A stretch of 64,000 nt of DNA from Pasteurellaceae bacterium. Its GTDB lineage: Bacteria > Pseudomonadota > Gammaproteobacteria > Enterobacterales > Pasteurellaceae. The position numbers and the translations under genes were made by a program. The notes under the pieces are model-generated. The model saw only the letters and a program-made list of their open reading frames with translations. It had not been told where the DNA came from and searched no databases. The stretch covers positions 124,001 to 188,000 of the forward strand of contig CAAEJV010000033.1 in the NCBI GenBank assembly GCA_900756155.1. The letters run 5' to 3'. Each line of letters opens with the position of its first letter. Positions within the stretch are counted from its first letter, which is position 1. Below are positions 43,129 to 52,509 of this stretch, one piece after another.

Positions 43129-43876
43129 AGTTTGTCCCTCTTGGTTCATAATTTAAGATATTTAAGAATGTTTTCGCACGATCCGTGGCTGGATTCGTGA
43201 AGAAATCTTCCGGTTTTGCCTGTTCAATGATTTGCCCTTTATCCATAAACACGATGCGATTAGCCACTTGACGGGCAAAGTTCATTTCATGGGTAACGAT
43301 AAGCATCGTCATGCCATCTTTGGCAAGACCTAAAATTACATCAAGTACTTCACGTACCATTTCTGGGTCAAGGGCAGCAGTGACTTCATCAAACAGAATA
43401 ATTTCAGGGTTCATGCAAAGTGAACGTACAATGGCAATTCGCTGTTTTTGTCCACCGGATAATTCACGTGGATAGGCATTTTTTCGATCATATAGGCCTA
43501 CACGTTTAAGTAACTCATCGGCTTGTTTTTCAGCTTCTGCACGATCGCGTTTTTGTACTTTTAAAGGACCGAGCAAAATATTGTCAATCACTGATAAATG
43601 AGCAAAGAGTTCATAACTTTGGAATACCATCCCAATGCGTTGACGCGCTTTGACCCAAGGAATGTCTTTACCTAGCTCTCCTGCATTTTGCAGCAAAATC
43701 TGACCGCGCTTTATTTCCTCTAGTCCATTTAGGCAGCGTAAAAAAGTACTTTTACCACAACCCGATGGACCTAAAATAACGACAACTTCGCCTTTTTCTA
43801 TAGAAAGATTGATGCCTTTGAGTGCTTCTACATCACCGTAATTTTTGACGAGGTTTTTAATTTCTAATAACGCCAT
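43112..43876 (-). CDS. Polar amino-acid ABC transporter ATPase
   Basis: A 254-residue ATP-binding subunit. Walker A is GPSGCGKST (about residues 36-44), the ABC signature LSGGQKQR lies near residue 139, and Walker B is IILFDEVTAALD. Val replaces the Pro that commonly follows the catalytic Glu in this family (DEPTSALD). His in THEMNFAR is the switch. It belongs to the GlnQ/HisP group. It overlaps the binding-protein gene by 17 bases and follows the second permease by 18 bases. Confidence 0.88.
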   Translation of the reverse strand: MALLEIKNLVKNYGDVEALKGINLSIEKGEVVVILGPSGCGKSTFLRCLNGLEEIKRGQILLQNAGELGKDIPWVKARQRIGMVFQSYELFAHLSVIDNILLGPLKVQKRDRAEAEKQADELLKRVGLYDRKNAYPRELSGGQKQRIAIVRSLCMNPEIILFDEVTAALDPEMVREVLDVILGLAKDGMTMLIVTHEMNFARQVANRIVFMDKGQIIEQAKPEDFFTNPATDRAKTFLNILNYEPRGTNYEENI

Positions 43877-43894
43877 GTGTTTTCCTAATTAAAA

Positions 43895-44563
43895 TTAACT
43901 TTCCCAACGGGTTTCTAAATAACGGGAAAATAAGGATAGTGGGTAACAAATCACAAAATATAAACCGAAAATGACACCATAAATCCAAAGTGCCGCCGAT
44001 TGATTACTAAATAATGAATGCTCGATAATTTGTTGACCGACTTTAATTACTTCAACCACACCAATTAACATCGCTAAAGAGCTAGTTTTTACCATGCGAG
44101 TAAAGAGGTTAATAGCACTTGGTGTCACACGTTTTAAACTTTGCGGAAGTAAAATATACACAAAGGTTTGAAACGGCGTTAAACCTAAAGCGTAGGCTGA
44201 TTCTACTTGATGTTTTTCAATGGAAGTTAATGCACCACGCACTAAATCGCCCATTTCTGCCGTTCCCCAGAAAATAAATACCAAAATACATACAGAAATG
44301 CCATCTAAGTGAATATCAAACCATTTTGCCAAACCGAAATACGCGAGAAAAAGTAAGGCTAATAATGGAATGATGCGTACAAATTCTAAATAAAAGCGGC
44401 AAATGGCATTGATAATTGGGTTTCTGCTCGTCATGATTACGCCAAAAATCACACCTAAAATACAGGCGAAGAAGACAGAAATGAACGCAATTTCAGCCGT
44501 CACCCATAAACCGTTGAGCAAGCGTTCAATGTTGCTACCTTGGAATAATAACTCAAGCCCCAT
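43895..44563 (-). CDS. Polar amino-acid ABC transporter permease, subunit 2
   Basis: A 222-residue permease with about five membrane segments and the family EAA loop SAYALGLTPFQTFVYILLPQSLKR (two parts of it near residues 115-140). It is a HisMQ-type protein and pairs with the next permease. Its 5' end overlaps that gene by 11 bases and its 3' end is 18 bases from the ATPase gene. The order permease, permease, ATPase, binding protein is one transcript on the minus strand. Confidence 0.88.
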   Translation of the reverse strand: MGLELLFQGSNIERLLNGLWVTAEIAFISVFFACILGVIFGVIMTSRNPIINAICRFYLEFVRIIPLLALLFLAYFGLAKWFDIHLDGISVCILVFIFWGTAEMGDLVRGALTSIEKHQVESAYALGLTPFQTFVYILLPQSLKRVTPSAINLFTRMVKTSSLAMLIGVVEVIKVGQQIIEHSLFSNQSAALWIYGVIFGLYFVICYPLSLFSRYLETRWES

Positions 44564-45212
44564 ATTTTGCTCTCCGAGTACGGCGTTCTAAATAACTGAT
44601 AAACAGAGACATCGGTAATAGAATGATCAAATAAAACACCACTAATAAAAATAAGGCTTCATTGGTTTTGTAATCGAGCCCGATGACTTCTTTTGCTACA
44701 AACATCAGTTCAGCGACGGCGACAGCGCTGATCACCGAGGTTTCTTTCATTAAGAACAAGCAATTTGCGCCAATTGCAGGTGTCGCAATCGCAAAGGCTT
44801 GTGGAAAAATCACATAACGAAAAGCTTGAAAAGGGGTTAGACCAATACTTAAGGCTGATTCAATTTGCCCTTTTGATACCGCTTCCAGACCACCACGAAA
44901 GGCTTCTGCCATATAGCTTCCACCTAAAAATGCCAGGCCGATAATGCCGCAAGTAAACCCATCTAATTTCAGGCCAATTTTAGACAGCCCAAAATAGAGA
45001 AAAAATACTTGAATCAATAAAGGCGTATTACGAGAAAGCTCAATATAGCCTTTTACTAGCCAAGTTAATGATTTGACTTTGTAGGTGGTAATCACCGCAC
45101 AAATCACACCAATCACTAGCGACAATAAAATGCCCCAAAAGGCGAGATGAAGGGTCATCAGCGTGGCATGAATAAAACGTGGGGTGACACTTAAAATATA
45201 ATCCCAATTCAT
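44553..45212 (-). CDS. Polar amino-acid ABC transporter permease, subunit 1
   Basis: A 219-residue permease, first of the four-gene operon, with five predicted segments and the EAA loop ESALSIGLTPFQAFRYVIFPQ in two parts. It opens MNWDYILSVTPRFIHATLMT, typical of the family. The 170-base interval to hemY holds the hemY terminator, and the promoter of this operon must lie there. No regulator site was identified. Confidence 0.88.
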   Translation of the reverse strand: MNWDYILSVTPRFIHATLMTLHLAFWGILLSLVIGVICAVITTYKVKSLTWLVKGYIELSRNTPLLIQVFFLYFGLSKIGLKLDGFTCGIIGLAFLGGSYMAEAFRGGLEAVSKGQIESALSIGLTPFQAFRYVIFPQAFAIATPAIGANCLFLMKETSVISAVAVAELMFVAKEVIGLDYKTNEALFLLVVFYLIILLPMSLFISYLERRTRRAKYGA

Positions 45213-45342
45213 TTTTTATAATTTAATCGTTTGCGTAACGATATAGTAAAAAATTTTGAATCGTTGAGAAAAGAATGGAAATTTATTACTTATAATGAAA
45301 TGTAATAACAAGTGGGTTTTAAATAAAATAAGTGGTGGTTAG

Positions 45343-45373
45343 GAATAAAAAAACGGGGCTTTATTCAGCCCCG
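45343..45373 (-). terminator. Terminator of the hemCDXY operon
   Basis: CGGGGCT and AGCCCCG with a 6-base loop are followed on the minus strand by a T run, 13 bases beyond hemY. Confidence 0.8.
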
Positions 45374-45385
45374 CCTTTGTTTATT

Positions 45386-46672
45386 TTAATCACGTTTTGC
45401 AATAAGTGCGGTTGGTTCTTCGTCTGTTTTTGGTTCATCTTGTATTTCAGCCGGTTTGTCTTGAATAGACATGGCTGATTTTAAACTGTCCTGACGAATT
45501 TTTTCCGCTGCTTCTTTGTCGCCAGCTTGTTCGAACACATAGGATGCCATCATGACATCATTTGGTTGAAGTTGAGTTGGGCAAGCAGTAACTTCTTTAA
45601 ATGCTTCTGCTGCTTTAGCAAAATCGTTATTACGAACATAAAGATAGCCTAATGCACGATTGAGACAACAACGTTGGCTTTCATCGGCACGTTTTGCACG
45701 TTTTTCCACTAACTTAAGCAGTTTGCTGTTATCTTCTGCTTGTAAACGAGTGATTTGCGTGCAAAGTTCAGGGCTAATTGGGGTGTTATCACCCAATTTT
45801 TTCATGATTTCAAGCGTGAATTCATAAGCTGACTCATGATCGTTACAATCAATTAAACGCTGAATTAAAGCTGTTTTTAACTCTAAGTCATTGCGACGAC
45901 GACGCGGTTGAGCATCCCACCATGCCAGTAAGCCCTCAACACCTTCTTCATTCATTTTTTCATCTAACAAGCCATTTTCTGTTTCTTGTTGAAGCGCTTT
46001 AAATTCTTCTGCTGAGAATAAGCCAGAACCTTCGATTAAATCTAAGATTTCATCTAAAGCTTGATAAGCTTTGGAACGGCTATAAATTTCAGCAGCAAGT
46101 TTCAATACTTCTTTGTTGCGATCTGACATTTCAAGCAAACTATCGACGGAACTACGCGCTGCCGGTAATTTATTTTGTTGTAATAAAATACGGGTGCGAG
46201 CAATTTCGACGACCAGGTTATCTGAACCTGCAAGTTCAGTCGCTTCAATTAAATAACGGTTTGCGCTGAATTCATCACCGCGTTGCTGTGCAGCTTCAGC
46301 CGCTTTAATCAGATTTAATACTGGCTCTGCAGAATGTTTCGCATTTTTACCAATCAGTTTTTCTGCTTTGGCATAATCGCCTTCATTCATTTTCATCAAG
46401 CCTTCAAGGGTTTGACGTTGTGCTTTCACACGTTTACGGAGAGAAAACCAGTTATAGGTATTGCTACTTAAACGGAAGAAACGGGTCACCAACCACTCTA
46501 ACGAATAAATCACAGCAAGCGTGACTACAAAGAGAATCACTAATGTGGTGAGTGACATTTCATATATGGTGTTTGCCGTTTCAACTCTGACATAACCTTG
46601 CTGACCGGAGAGGTAAGGCCCTGCAATCAATCCGGCAAGTAAGGCGATCATTAAAAAGAGAACTCTAAACAT
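45386..46672 (-). CDS. hemY: HemY family TPR membrane protein
   Basis: HemY is an inner-membrane protein with a long TPR domain, encoded in the haem operon; its precise role is not settled. The 428-residue product has two hydrophobic segments (about 3-22 and 38-60, HemY_N domain) followed by helical repeats. It should not be confused with the protoporphyrinogen oxidase also called HemY in Gram-positives. It is the last gene of hemC-hemD-hemX-hemY, with gaps of 9 bases to each neighbour. Confidence 0.88.
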   Translation of the reverse strand: MFRVLFLMIALLAGLIAGPYLSGQQGYVRVETANTIYEMSLTTLVILFVVTLAVIYSLEWLVTRFFRLSSNTYNWFSLRKRVKAQRQTLEGLMKMNEGDYAKAEKLIGKNAKHSAEPVLNLIKAAEAAQQRGDEFSANRYLIEATELAGSDNLVVEIARTRILLQQNKLPAARSSVDSLLEMSDRNKEVLKLAAEIYSRSKAYQALDEILDLIEGSGLFSAEEFKALQQETENGLLDEKMNEEGVEGLLAWWDAQPRRRRNDLELKTALIQRLIDCNDHESAYEFTLEIMKKLGDNTPISPELCTQITRLQAEDNSKLLKLVEKRAKRADESQRCCLNRALGYLYVRNNDFAKAAEAFKEVTACPTQLQPNDVMMASYVFEQAGDKEAAEKIRQDSLKSAMSIQDKPAEIQDEPKTDEEPTALIAKRD

Positions 46673-46681
46673 TATCTATCC

Positions 46682-47977
46682 TTATTGTTGGGGTTCAGTT
46701 GCCGGTTGTGCTGGTGCTTCAGCGGGTTTTTCTTCAGCTTTTGGCTCTTCCGCTTTCGCTTCAGGTGCTGGTTTTACTTCTTCTTTTCTTGGTGAATTAT
46801 CAACCGCTTTTTCTGCTTCAATTTCCACTTTCTGCACATCTAAAGGTGTACGATTTAAGTACTTATCAAGCATGCTTAAGCTTTGTAATTGGCTTGGCAC
46901 ATCCACATAGATGGATACTTCAGATAATTCATCCACTGATTTTAAGAAACTTTGAGTCACTTCAGCATTGGTATCAAAATAGCTACGAATCCAAGATGCA
47001 ACGGCTTCTAAAGATTGTTTATAAAGCTCATTTTGCTGACGAGGCACTGCCATAATCGCTAATTGTAAGCGTAAACGAATGTTTTCACGCAAATAGATAT
47101 CTTGGTTTGGCGCTAATAATTCTTTGCGATCCGCACCATGTTTCGGCGAAATACGGATAAAGTGATTCAAGAATGAGGTCGCACTTTTTTCTGCATTTTC
47201 TGCCCAGTCAGACAGAGAATCTGATAATTTTGTTGCATTTTGATCATCACCGAAATTCACATCTAACACAGGTAACTCATCAACCGTATTAGCTAATTGC
47301 GATAATTTTTGCATGACCGAATTTTGATCCACGCCAGCTACGGAGAGAAGTTGTTTCAGATCTTGATTGATAGCACTACGAATAGCTGCAGATTGTGAGT
47401 TATTCACTTTAGCAAGGGTTTCATCAGCGAGTTTTAAGAGTGAAACTGCTGTGTCCACATCATTATCTAACACTAATTTGCGTAATGCATTGTTGAGCAA
47501 GAAATCCGCTTCTGAGAATAACCAATCAGTAGGTTGTTGAGCATTAGCTTGAGCGCTCACTTTATTGATTTGTGATTGTAAGCCAACTAACTCATGTGAT
47601 TTGGCATTGATTAGCTCTTCTACTTGCGCAATTTTGTTTTGCGTTGCTTTATTCGCAGACTCTAATTGAGCAAGCTGTGTAGTATCAAATTTTACTTCTT
47701 GAGCAGGTGCTGAAACCACCGTTTTATTATTGATTTGAGCTTCAAGTGCGGTCAATTTTTGTTGGAATTCATCCACTTTTTGTTGGCCAAAATAATAACC
47801 TGCACCACCCACGCCAAGTGCAATGAGAATAGCCAATAAACTTAATCCAGTACCACTTTTCTTCACAACGGTTTGTGTACGTGGCGCAACAGGCTCGCGA
47901 TCTTCAGTTTGAATTTCCACTGCATCTGTTTCTTGGATTTCATCTGTCGTTTCAGGGGTTAATTTCTCTTTCGCCAT
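46682..47977 (-). CDS. hemX: HemX family membrane protein
   Basis: A 431-residue protein with one membrane segment at about residues 42-62 (LSLLAILIALGVGGAGYYFG). A coiled-coil periplasmic domain contains LESANKATQNKIAQVEELIN, and the C-terminal tail is Pro/Ala/Glu-rich. It was once annotated as a uroporphyrinogen methyltransferase, but it lacks the SAM-binding fold. The real function is unknown. The repetitive AEEPKAEEKPAEAPAQP-type tail may vary between strains. It is third in the hem operon. Confidence 0.85.
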   Translation of the reverse strand: MAKEKLTPETTDEIQETDAVEIQTEDREPVAPRTQTVVKKSGTGLSLLAILIALGVGGAGYYFGQQKVDEFQQKLTALEAQINNKTVVSAPAQEVKFDTTQLAQLESANKATQNKIAQVEELINAKSHELVGLQSQINKVSAQANAQQPTDWLFSEADFLLNNALRKLVLDNDVDTAVSLLKLADETLAKVNNSQSAAIRSAINQDLKQLLSVAGVDQNSVMQKLSQLANTVDELPVLDVNFGDDQNATKLSDSLSDWAENAEKSATSFLNHFIRISPKHGADRKELLAPNQDIYLRENIRLRLQLAIMAVPRQQNELYKQSLEAVASWIRSYFDTNAEVTQSFLKSVDELSEVSIYVDVPSQLQSLSMLDKYLNRTPLDVQKVEIEAEKAVDNSPRKEEVKPAPEAKAEEPKAEEKPAEAPAQPATEPQQ

Positions 47978-47986
47978 ATTTTTTCC

Positions 47987-48748
47987 TTAGTGAGAAAGGG
48001 GAGTTACTTTATTAAGTAAGGTATTAAGTAAACTTTGATTGTCCGCACCGGCGGAAACCACCACATTATGCCAACCTTGTTGTGCTGCGACATCCGCAAT
48101 GCGTTGACTTACCGTGACTAAACAGCAATTTTTTAGCCAATTTTGTTCATTTTCAGGCACAAATTCGATTAATGCCTGCAAAATTTCAAGGCTTGTGACC
48201 ACAAGGGTTTGCACACCAGAACGAATACAAATACTGGTTTGCTCTTCGTTATTATAACTAATCGGCGTGCGTTGGTAACATTCGACTGTCTCAACAGTTG
48301 CACCGCGTAGTGTAGCCTGTTCACGCAGTAATTCTCGTCCACCGTTTCCACGTAAAATTAACAAGTTTTTATCTGTTAATTCTGCCATTTGCGGTAAATT
48401 TAATACACCTTCAGTATTTTCCGACGTTATTGGATAACGAACAGTACATTCAGTTTGACAGGAAAAATGCTGTGCCGTTCTATGTCCAACTGTAAAGTAT
48501 TGTAAATCTTGACGCCAGCTAAAGCCAATATCTTTCAGGGTTTTATCCGCAAAATCGACCGCACTTTTTGAAACCAAAAACACATAATCACCACTTTTTA
48601 GCTGATTAAGTTTTGTCGGTAATTGTGTCAACTCAGCACCTGCCTCAATAGAAAGCAAAGGCAAATGCAAGGCAACCATACCGGCTTGATTCAGCTGGTC
48701 AACTAGGTTTTTTCCTCGTTCATCGGGGCGAGTGACTAGTACGGCCAT
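47987..48748 (-). CDS. hemD: Uroporphyrinogen-III synthase
   Basis: HemD cyclises hydroxymethylbilane to uroporphyrinogen III, inverting ring D. The 253-residue protein has the N-terminal LVTRPDERGKNLV and the block GNGGRELLREQ. Sequence identity in this family is low, so position matters: it lies 9 bases after hemC in the same direction. An uptake word near the middle encodes SAV. The gene appears whole, with no frameshift, which is noteworthy for a Haemophilus. Confidence 0.88.
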   Translation of the reverse strand: MAVLVTRPDERGKNLVDQLNQAGMVALHLPLLSIEAGAELTQLPTKLNQLKSGDYVFLVSKSAVDFADKTLKDIGFSWRQDLQYFTVGHRTAQHFSCQTECTVRYPITSENTEGVLNLPQMAELTDKNLLILRGNGGRELLREQATLRGATVETVECYQRTPISYNNEEQTSICIRSGVQTLVVTSLEILQALIEFVPENEQNWLKNCCLVTVSQRIADVAAQQGWHNVVVSAGADNQSLLNTLLNKVTPLSH

Positions 48749-48757
48749 GGTGATTAC

Positions 48758-49690
48758 CTATGCTGAGTAAATCTTCGCCAGAATCTTATCTGCGCCTTGT
48801 GCTAGAAGTTGTTCAGCAATGGTCACGCCTAATGCTTCGGCATTTTCAACCGCACTTTTACCTTCCGCGCGAATAATCGCAGAGCCATCAGTTTCGCCGA
48901 CGAGTGCACGCAAGAAAATTTCGCCATTTTGCTCAATGGCATAGCCACCGATTGGCACTTGGCAGCCACCTTGTAAGCGAGTATTCATTGCACGCTCAGC
49001 CAAAACACAAGTCGTCGTGGTGGCATCTGAAAGTGGAGCAAGTAATGCTTTTACTTCTTCATCATCAACACGGCACTCAATGCCTACCGCGCCTTGTCCG
49101 GCAGCCGGTAACGACTGTTCTACTTCAATAAATGAGGCAATACGTTCCGCTAGCCCTAAACGAATTAAGCCAGCTGAGGCTAAAATAATGGCATCGTATT
49201 CGCCATTGTCTAATTTACTTAATCGGGTTCCTACATTGCCACGTAAGGAGCGGATATCAAGATCAGGGCGTAATTGTTTTAATTGGCATTGACGACGCAA
49301 GCTTGATGTTCCAACAATAGCACCTTGTGGCAATTCATCTAATGAACGGTATGTATTAGACACGAAAGCATCACGTGGATCCTCACGTTTACAGATCACA
49401 CTTAAGCCTAGACCTTCAGGAAATTCCATAGGCACATCTTTCATTGAATGGACGGCAATATCAGCACGTTTTTCAAGTAAAGCGTTTTCTAACTCTTTAA
49501 CAAATAAGCCTTTTCCACCAATTTTAGCTAAAGGAGAATCTAAGATTACATCACCTTTTGTCACCATCGGAACTAATTCAACAGAAAGTGTTGGGTGAAA
49601 TTTTTCTAATTGATCTTTTACAAAATTCGCCTGCCAAAGCGCTAAAGGGCTTTGACGGGTCGCAATTTTTAAGGTTTTAAGTGCTGCCAT
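48758..49690 (-). CDS. hemC: Porphobilinogen deaminase (hydroxymethylbilane synthase)
   Basis: HemC joins four porphobilinogen units into hydroxymethylbilane. The 310-residue protein has the N-terminal TRQSPLALWQAN, the block HSMKDVPMEFPEGL (residue about 81) and GTSSLRRQCQL (about 129). The Cys that holds the dipyrromethane cofactor sits in LQGGCQVPIGGYA near residue 243. It is the first gene of the hemCDXY operon and divergent from cyaA, as in E. coli. All catalytic features are present. Confidence 0.95.
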   Translation of the reverse strand: MAALKTLKIATRQSPLALWQANFVKDQLEKFHPTLSVELVPMVTKGDVILDSPLAKIGGKGLFVKELENALLEKRADIAVHSMKDVPMEFPEGLGLSVICKREDPRDAFVSNTYRSLDELPQGAIVGTSSLRRQCQLKQLRPDLDIRSLRGNVGTRLSKLDNGEYDAIILASAGLIRLGLAERIASFIEVEQSLPAAGQGAVGIECRVDDEEVKALLAPLSDATTTTCVLAERAMNTRLQGGCQVPIGGYAIEQNGEIFLRALVGETDGSAIIRAEGKSAVENAEALGVTIAEQLLAQGADKILAKIYSA

Positions 49691-49765
49691 AAATACCGCT
49701 GATTTTAAATAGAAATATGGCCTATGCTACCATTTTTAGGGCAAAAAGTCAGATCATTTAAATTT

Positions 49766-49794
49766 TTGATTTCCGACTAGGTAAGTGGTACATT
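49766..49794 (+). promoter_or_regulatory. Sigma-70 promoter of cyaA
   Basis: TTGATT (49766-49771), 17 bases, TACATT (49789-49794), about 32 bases upstream of the TTG start. Confidence 0.45.
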
Positions 49795-49826
49795 AACGCC
49801 AATTATTTGGTCATAGGTAGGAAGCC

Positions 49827-52331
49827 TTGAAATACGATTTCACTCAAGCCCGAAAATGTATTGAAACATTAGACAAGCGTCGTTTTGATCGAGCATTATT
49901 GGGCTCAGGTGATGCATTCCGACACATCGTCTCTTTAGTGCCGCTGTTGTTGCATCTTAATCATCCTGCTCTGCCGGGTTATGTGGAAGATGCCCCAGCA
50001 GGCATTGCCGATTTTACTCTTTCCAATTATCAGCAAAATTTTCTCTCAAAAGAACATCCCGAACTTGTCGAAGACGTGCAAAGTGCGGTCAATTCTGATG
50101 CTGTTTTTGCACCGATCTTCGGTATTTATGTGATGGGGAGTTTTGGCTCCATTAGCCAAACTTCAGCTTCGGATTTGGATATTTGGATCTGCCATCAAGA
50201 TGATTTATCTGAACAAGAACAGCAGCGCTTAGCGGAAAAAACGAAGAAAATTAGCCAATGGGCATCCACATATCATGTGGAAATGCATTTCTATTTGATG
50301 ACACAACAACGTTTCCGTAACGAACGTTATTCCGATCCATTAACTAAAGAAAACAGTGGTTCTGCCCAATATATGTTGTTATTGGAAGAATTTTATCGTT
50401 CCGCTGTACGTCTTGCGGGTAAACCATTGTTGTGGCCTCACTTGTGGGTGGAAGATGAAAAGCAATATGAGGCCGAAGTTGCGCGTTTAGTCGCGGCTGG
50501 TGAGCTTAATCCAAATGATTGGGTAGATTTTGGTGGATTAGGACAATTCTCAGCCAGTGAATATTTTGGTGCGAGCTTATGGCAACTTTATAAAGGTATT
50601 GATTCACCTTATAAGTCGGTGATGAAAATCTTGTTGTTGGAAACCTATGCCCAAGAATACCCAAATGCCCAGTTAATTGCTCGCCAATTTAAAGAGGATT
50701 TGCTTTCTGGTCACAGCACGGCTATACATCATTTCGATCCTTATATTGCGATTTTAGAGAGAATTAGCCAATATTTGACCGCACATTCAGAATTTAAGCG
50801 TCTTGATTTTGTACGTTCTTGTTTTTACGTGAAAGCCACAGAAGACTTTGCGTTATATCACGCCTCAAACTGGCGTATTTCTTATATGAAAATGATGGCC
50901 CAAGAATGGGGTTGGTCAAAAGAACGTATTGAAGAATTAGATCTGCGTCCAAATTGGAAAATTAAACGGGTGAAAGAAAGTCACAATAATTTGGTGAATT
51001 TCTTGATGATGAGTTATCGAAATCTAGTGGATTTTGCACGCAAACATAAAATTAATTCTAGCGTGATCCCGCAAGATATTACGGTGCTTTCTCGCAAACT
51101 TTATACTGCCTTTGAAGAATTGCCGGGTAAAATTACGTTACTAAACTCACAAATTTCCTATAACTTAACAGAAGAACACCTCACATTTATCGAAGTTCTC
51201 GGCAATAAGAATTTTAAGGATGGGTGGTATATGGTGAATCAGCCACCACATCATATGATGTTCTCGAAAGAACGTGTGATTGAATACGGTGAAAGTTTAA
51301 ATAAAGTCGTCGCATGGGCTTATTTTAATCGCTTGTTGACCGCTGAAACTCATTTGCACTTAATCAGTCAAAATATCGACCAACTCACTTTACGTAATTT
51401 TGTCGCCGATTTACGGTTGTTTTTCCCGCATACAAATGGTCAAGTTCCAACAAATGAGGCACTTTCTTCACAGTGCGAAATCCGTGATTTATTTATTGCG
51501 GTGAATTTGGTGAATGACCCAACAGCACAAGTCGAAGAGCTTAAATCAAATATTTCGCCAAGTGATTTATTCAGTTTTGGTCAGTTAGAACAGAGTTTGG
51601 TAGGAAGCATTGATTTCACTTACCGTAATGTGTGGAATGAAATTCGAACCTTACATTTTGAAGGACAAAATGCGATTTTGCTTGCCTTAAAAGTGCTTTC
51701 TAATAAAATTGATCAAGGGGTGAATCAGCCTCGTTCTGTGCAGGTTTTCTGTTACAGTAAACATTACAACCGTACATTGCGGAACTTGGTGAGTGTACTC
51801 GTAAACCGTTGTATCAGTATTCAATTAGGGGATAGCCGTCCAACAACACATTCTCGTTTGCGTGTAGCGGGGAAAAACTGGCAATTCTTCTTTGAAGAAA
51901 AAGGGATCAGCTTGCAACCTATTGAAGGCGGAAAAGAAAGTGCGGACAATTTTGAAGACGTTTTACCAACTCAGTTGGAAGAGAAAGAGATTATCCCAGA
52001 AGCACGTCGGTATCCACCTGAAATTGATGTGTTTGCCAGTGAAGGTTTTTTACAATTCTTCTTTGAAGATAATGCCGATAATAGCTTTAACGTCTATTTG
52101 TTAGATGAGAAGAACCGTCTCGAAATTTATCGTCAATGTGAAGGTTCGAAAGATGATAAAGTACGCGAAATAAATCGTATTTATCAATCGCTTGGCTCAA
52201 ATGATTGTGAAAATCCGTATAAAATGGTGCAACGGAATTTTAATTACCCGCAATTTTATCAATTGCACTCAACTGAAAGCGGCATGTGTATTATGCCGTT
52301 CAAATTTAAAAGCAAAAGGACTTGCGAATAG
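49827..52331 (+). CDS. cyaA: Class I adenylate cyclase
   Basis: CyaA makes cyclic AMP from ATP and is the partner of CRP; in Haemophilus cAMP also controls competence. The 834-residue protein starts at TTG (49827), preceded by TAGGAAGCC; the frame contains no better ATG near. E. coli cyaA uses TTG as well. The catalytic domain is N-terminal, with the conserved GSFGSISQTSASDLDIW block at about residue 105-121; the regulatory domain is C-terminal. It is divergent from hemC. No glucose-control Crr contact site could be judged. Confidence 0.93.
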   Translation: MKYDFTQARKCIETLDKRRFDRALLGSGDAFRHIVSLVPLLLHLNHPALPGYVEDAPAGIADFTLSNYQQNFLSKEHPELVEDVQSAVNSDAVFAPIFGIYVMGSFGSISQTSASDLDIWICHQDDLSEQEQQRLAEKTKKISQWASTYHVEMHFYLMTQQRFRNERYSDPLTKENSGSAQYMLLLEEFYRSAVRLAGKPLLWPHLWVEDEKQYEAEVARLVAAGELNPNDWVDFGGLGQFSASEYFGASLWQLYKGIDSPYKSVMKILLLETYAQEYPNAQLIARQFKEDLLSGHSTAIHHFDPYIAILERISQYLTAHSEFKRLDFVRSCFYVKATEDFALYHASNWRISYMKMMAQEWGWSKERIEELDLRPNWKIKRVKESHNNLVNFLMMSYRNLVDFARKHKINSSVIPQDITVLSRKLYTAFEELPGKITLLNSQISYNLTEEHLTFIEVLGNKNFKDGWYMVNQPPHHMMFSKERVIEYGESLNKVVAWAYFNRLLTAETHLHLISQNIDQLTLRNFVADLRLFFPHTNGQVPTNEALSSQCEIRDLFIAVNLVNDPTAQVEELKSNISPSDLFSFGQLEQSLVGSIDFTYRNVWNEIRTLHFEGQNAILLALKVLSNKIDQGVNQPRSVQVFCYSKHYNRTLRNLVSVLVNRCISIQLGDSRPTTHSRLRVAGKNWQFFFEEKGISLQPIEGGKESADNFEDVLPTQLEEKEIIPEARRYPPEIDVFASEGFLQFFFEDNADNSFNVYLLDEKNRLEIYRQCEGSKDDKVREINRIYQSLGSNDCENPYKMVQRNFNYPQFYQLHSTESGMCIMPFKFKSKRTCE

Positions 52332-52352
52332 CGACATCAAAACAAGCATTGT

Positions 52353-52366
52353 TTGAGATAAATCAA
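52353..52366 (+). promoter_or_regulatory. FNR-box candidate upstream of narP
   Basis: TTGAG-ATAA-ATCAA matches the FNR consensus TTGAT-N4-ATCAA with one mismatch. A possible -10 (TAAAAT, 52398-52403) lies downstream. Confidence 0.45.
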
Positions 52367-52509
52367 GTTTATCTGCAAATATGCATTGGAAGATAGGTAA
52401 AATCCCGATAGAATCCCTCGGTCGAAAATCTATTGAGAAGTAATCTAAGGCAGTGGATGTTTTGCCTTTAGGCAATAGAATAGTGTCCGCTTATCTCTTG
52501 GAGAATATT

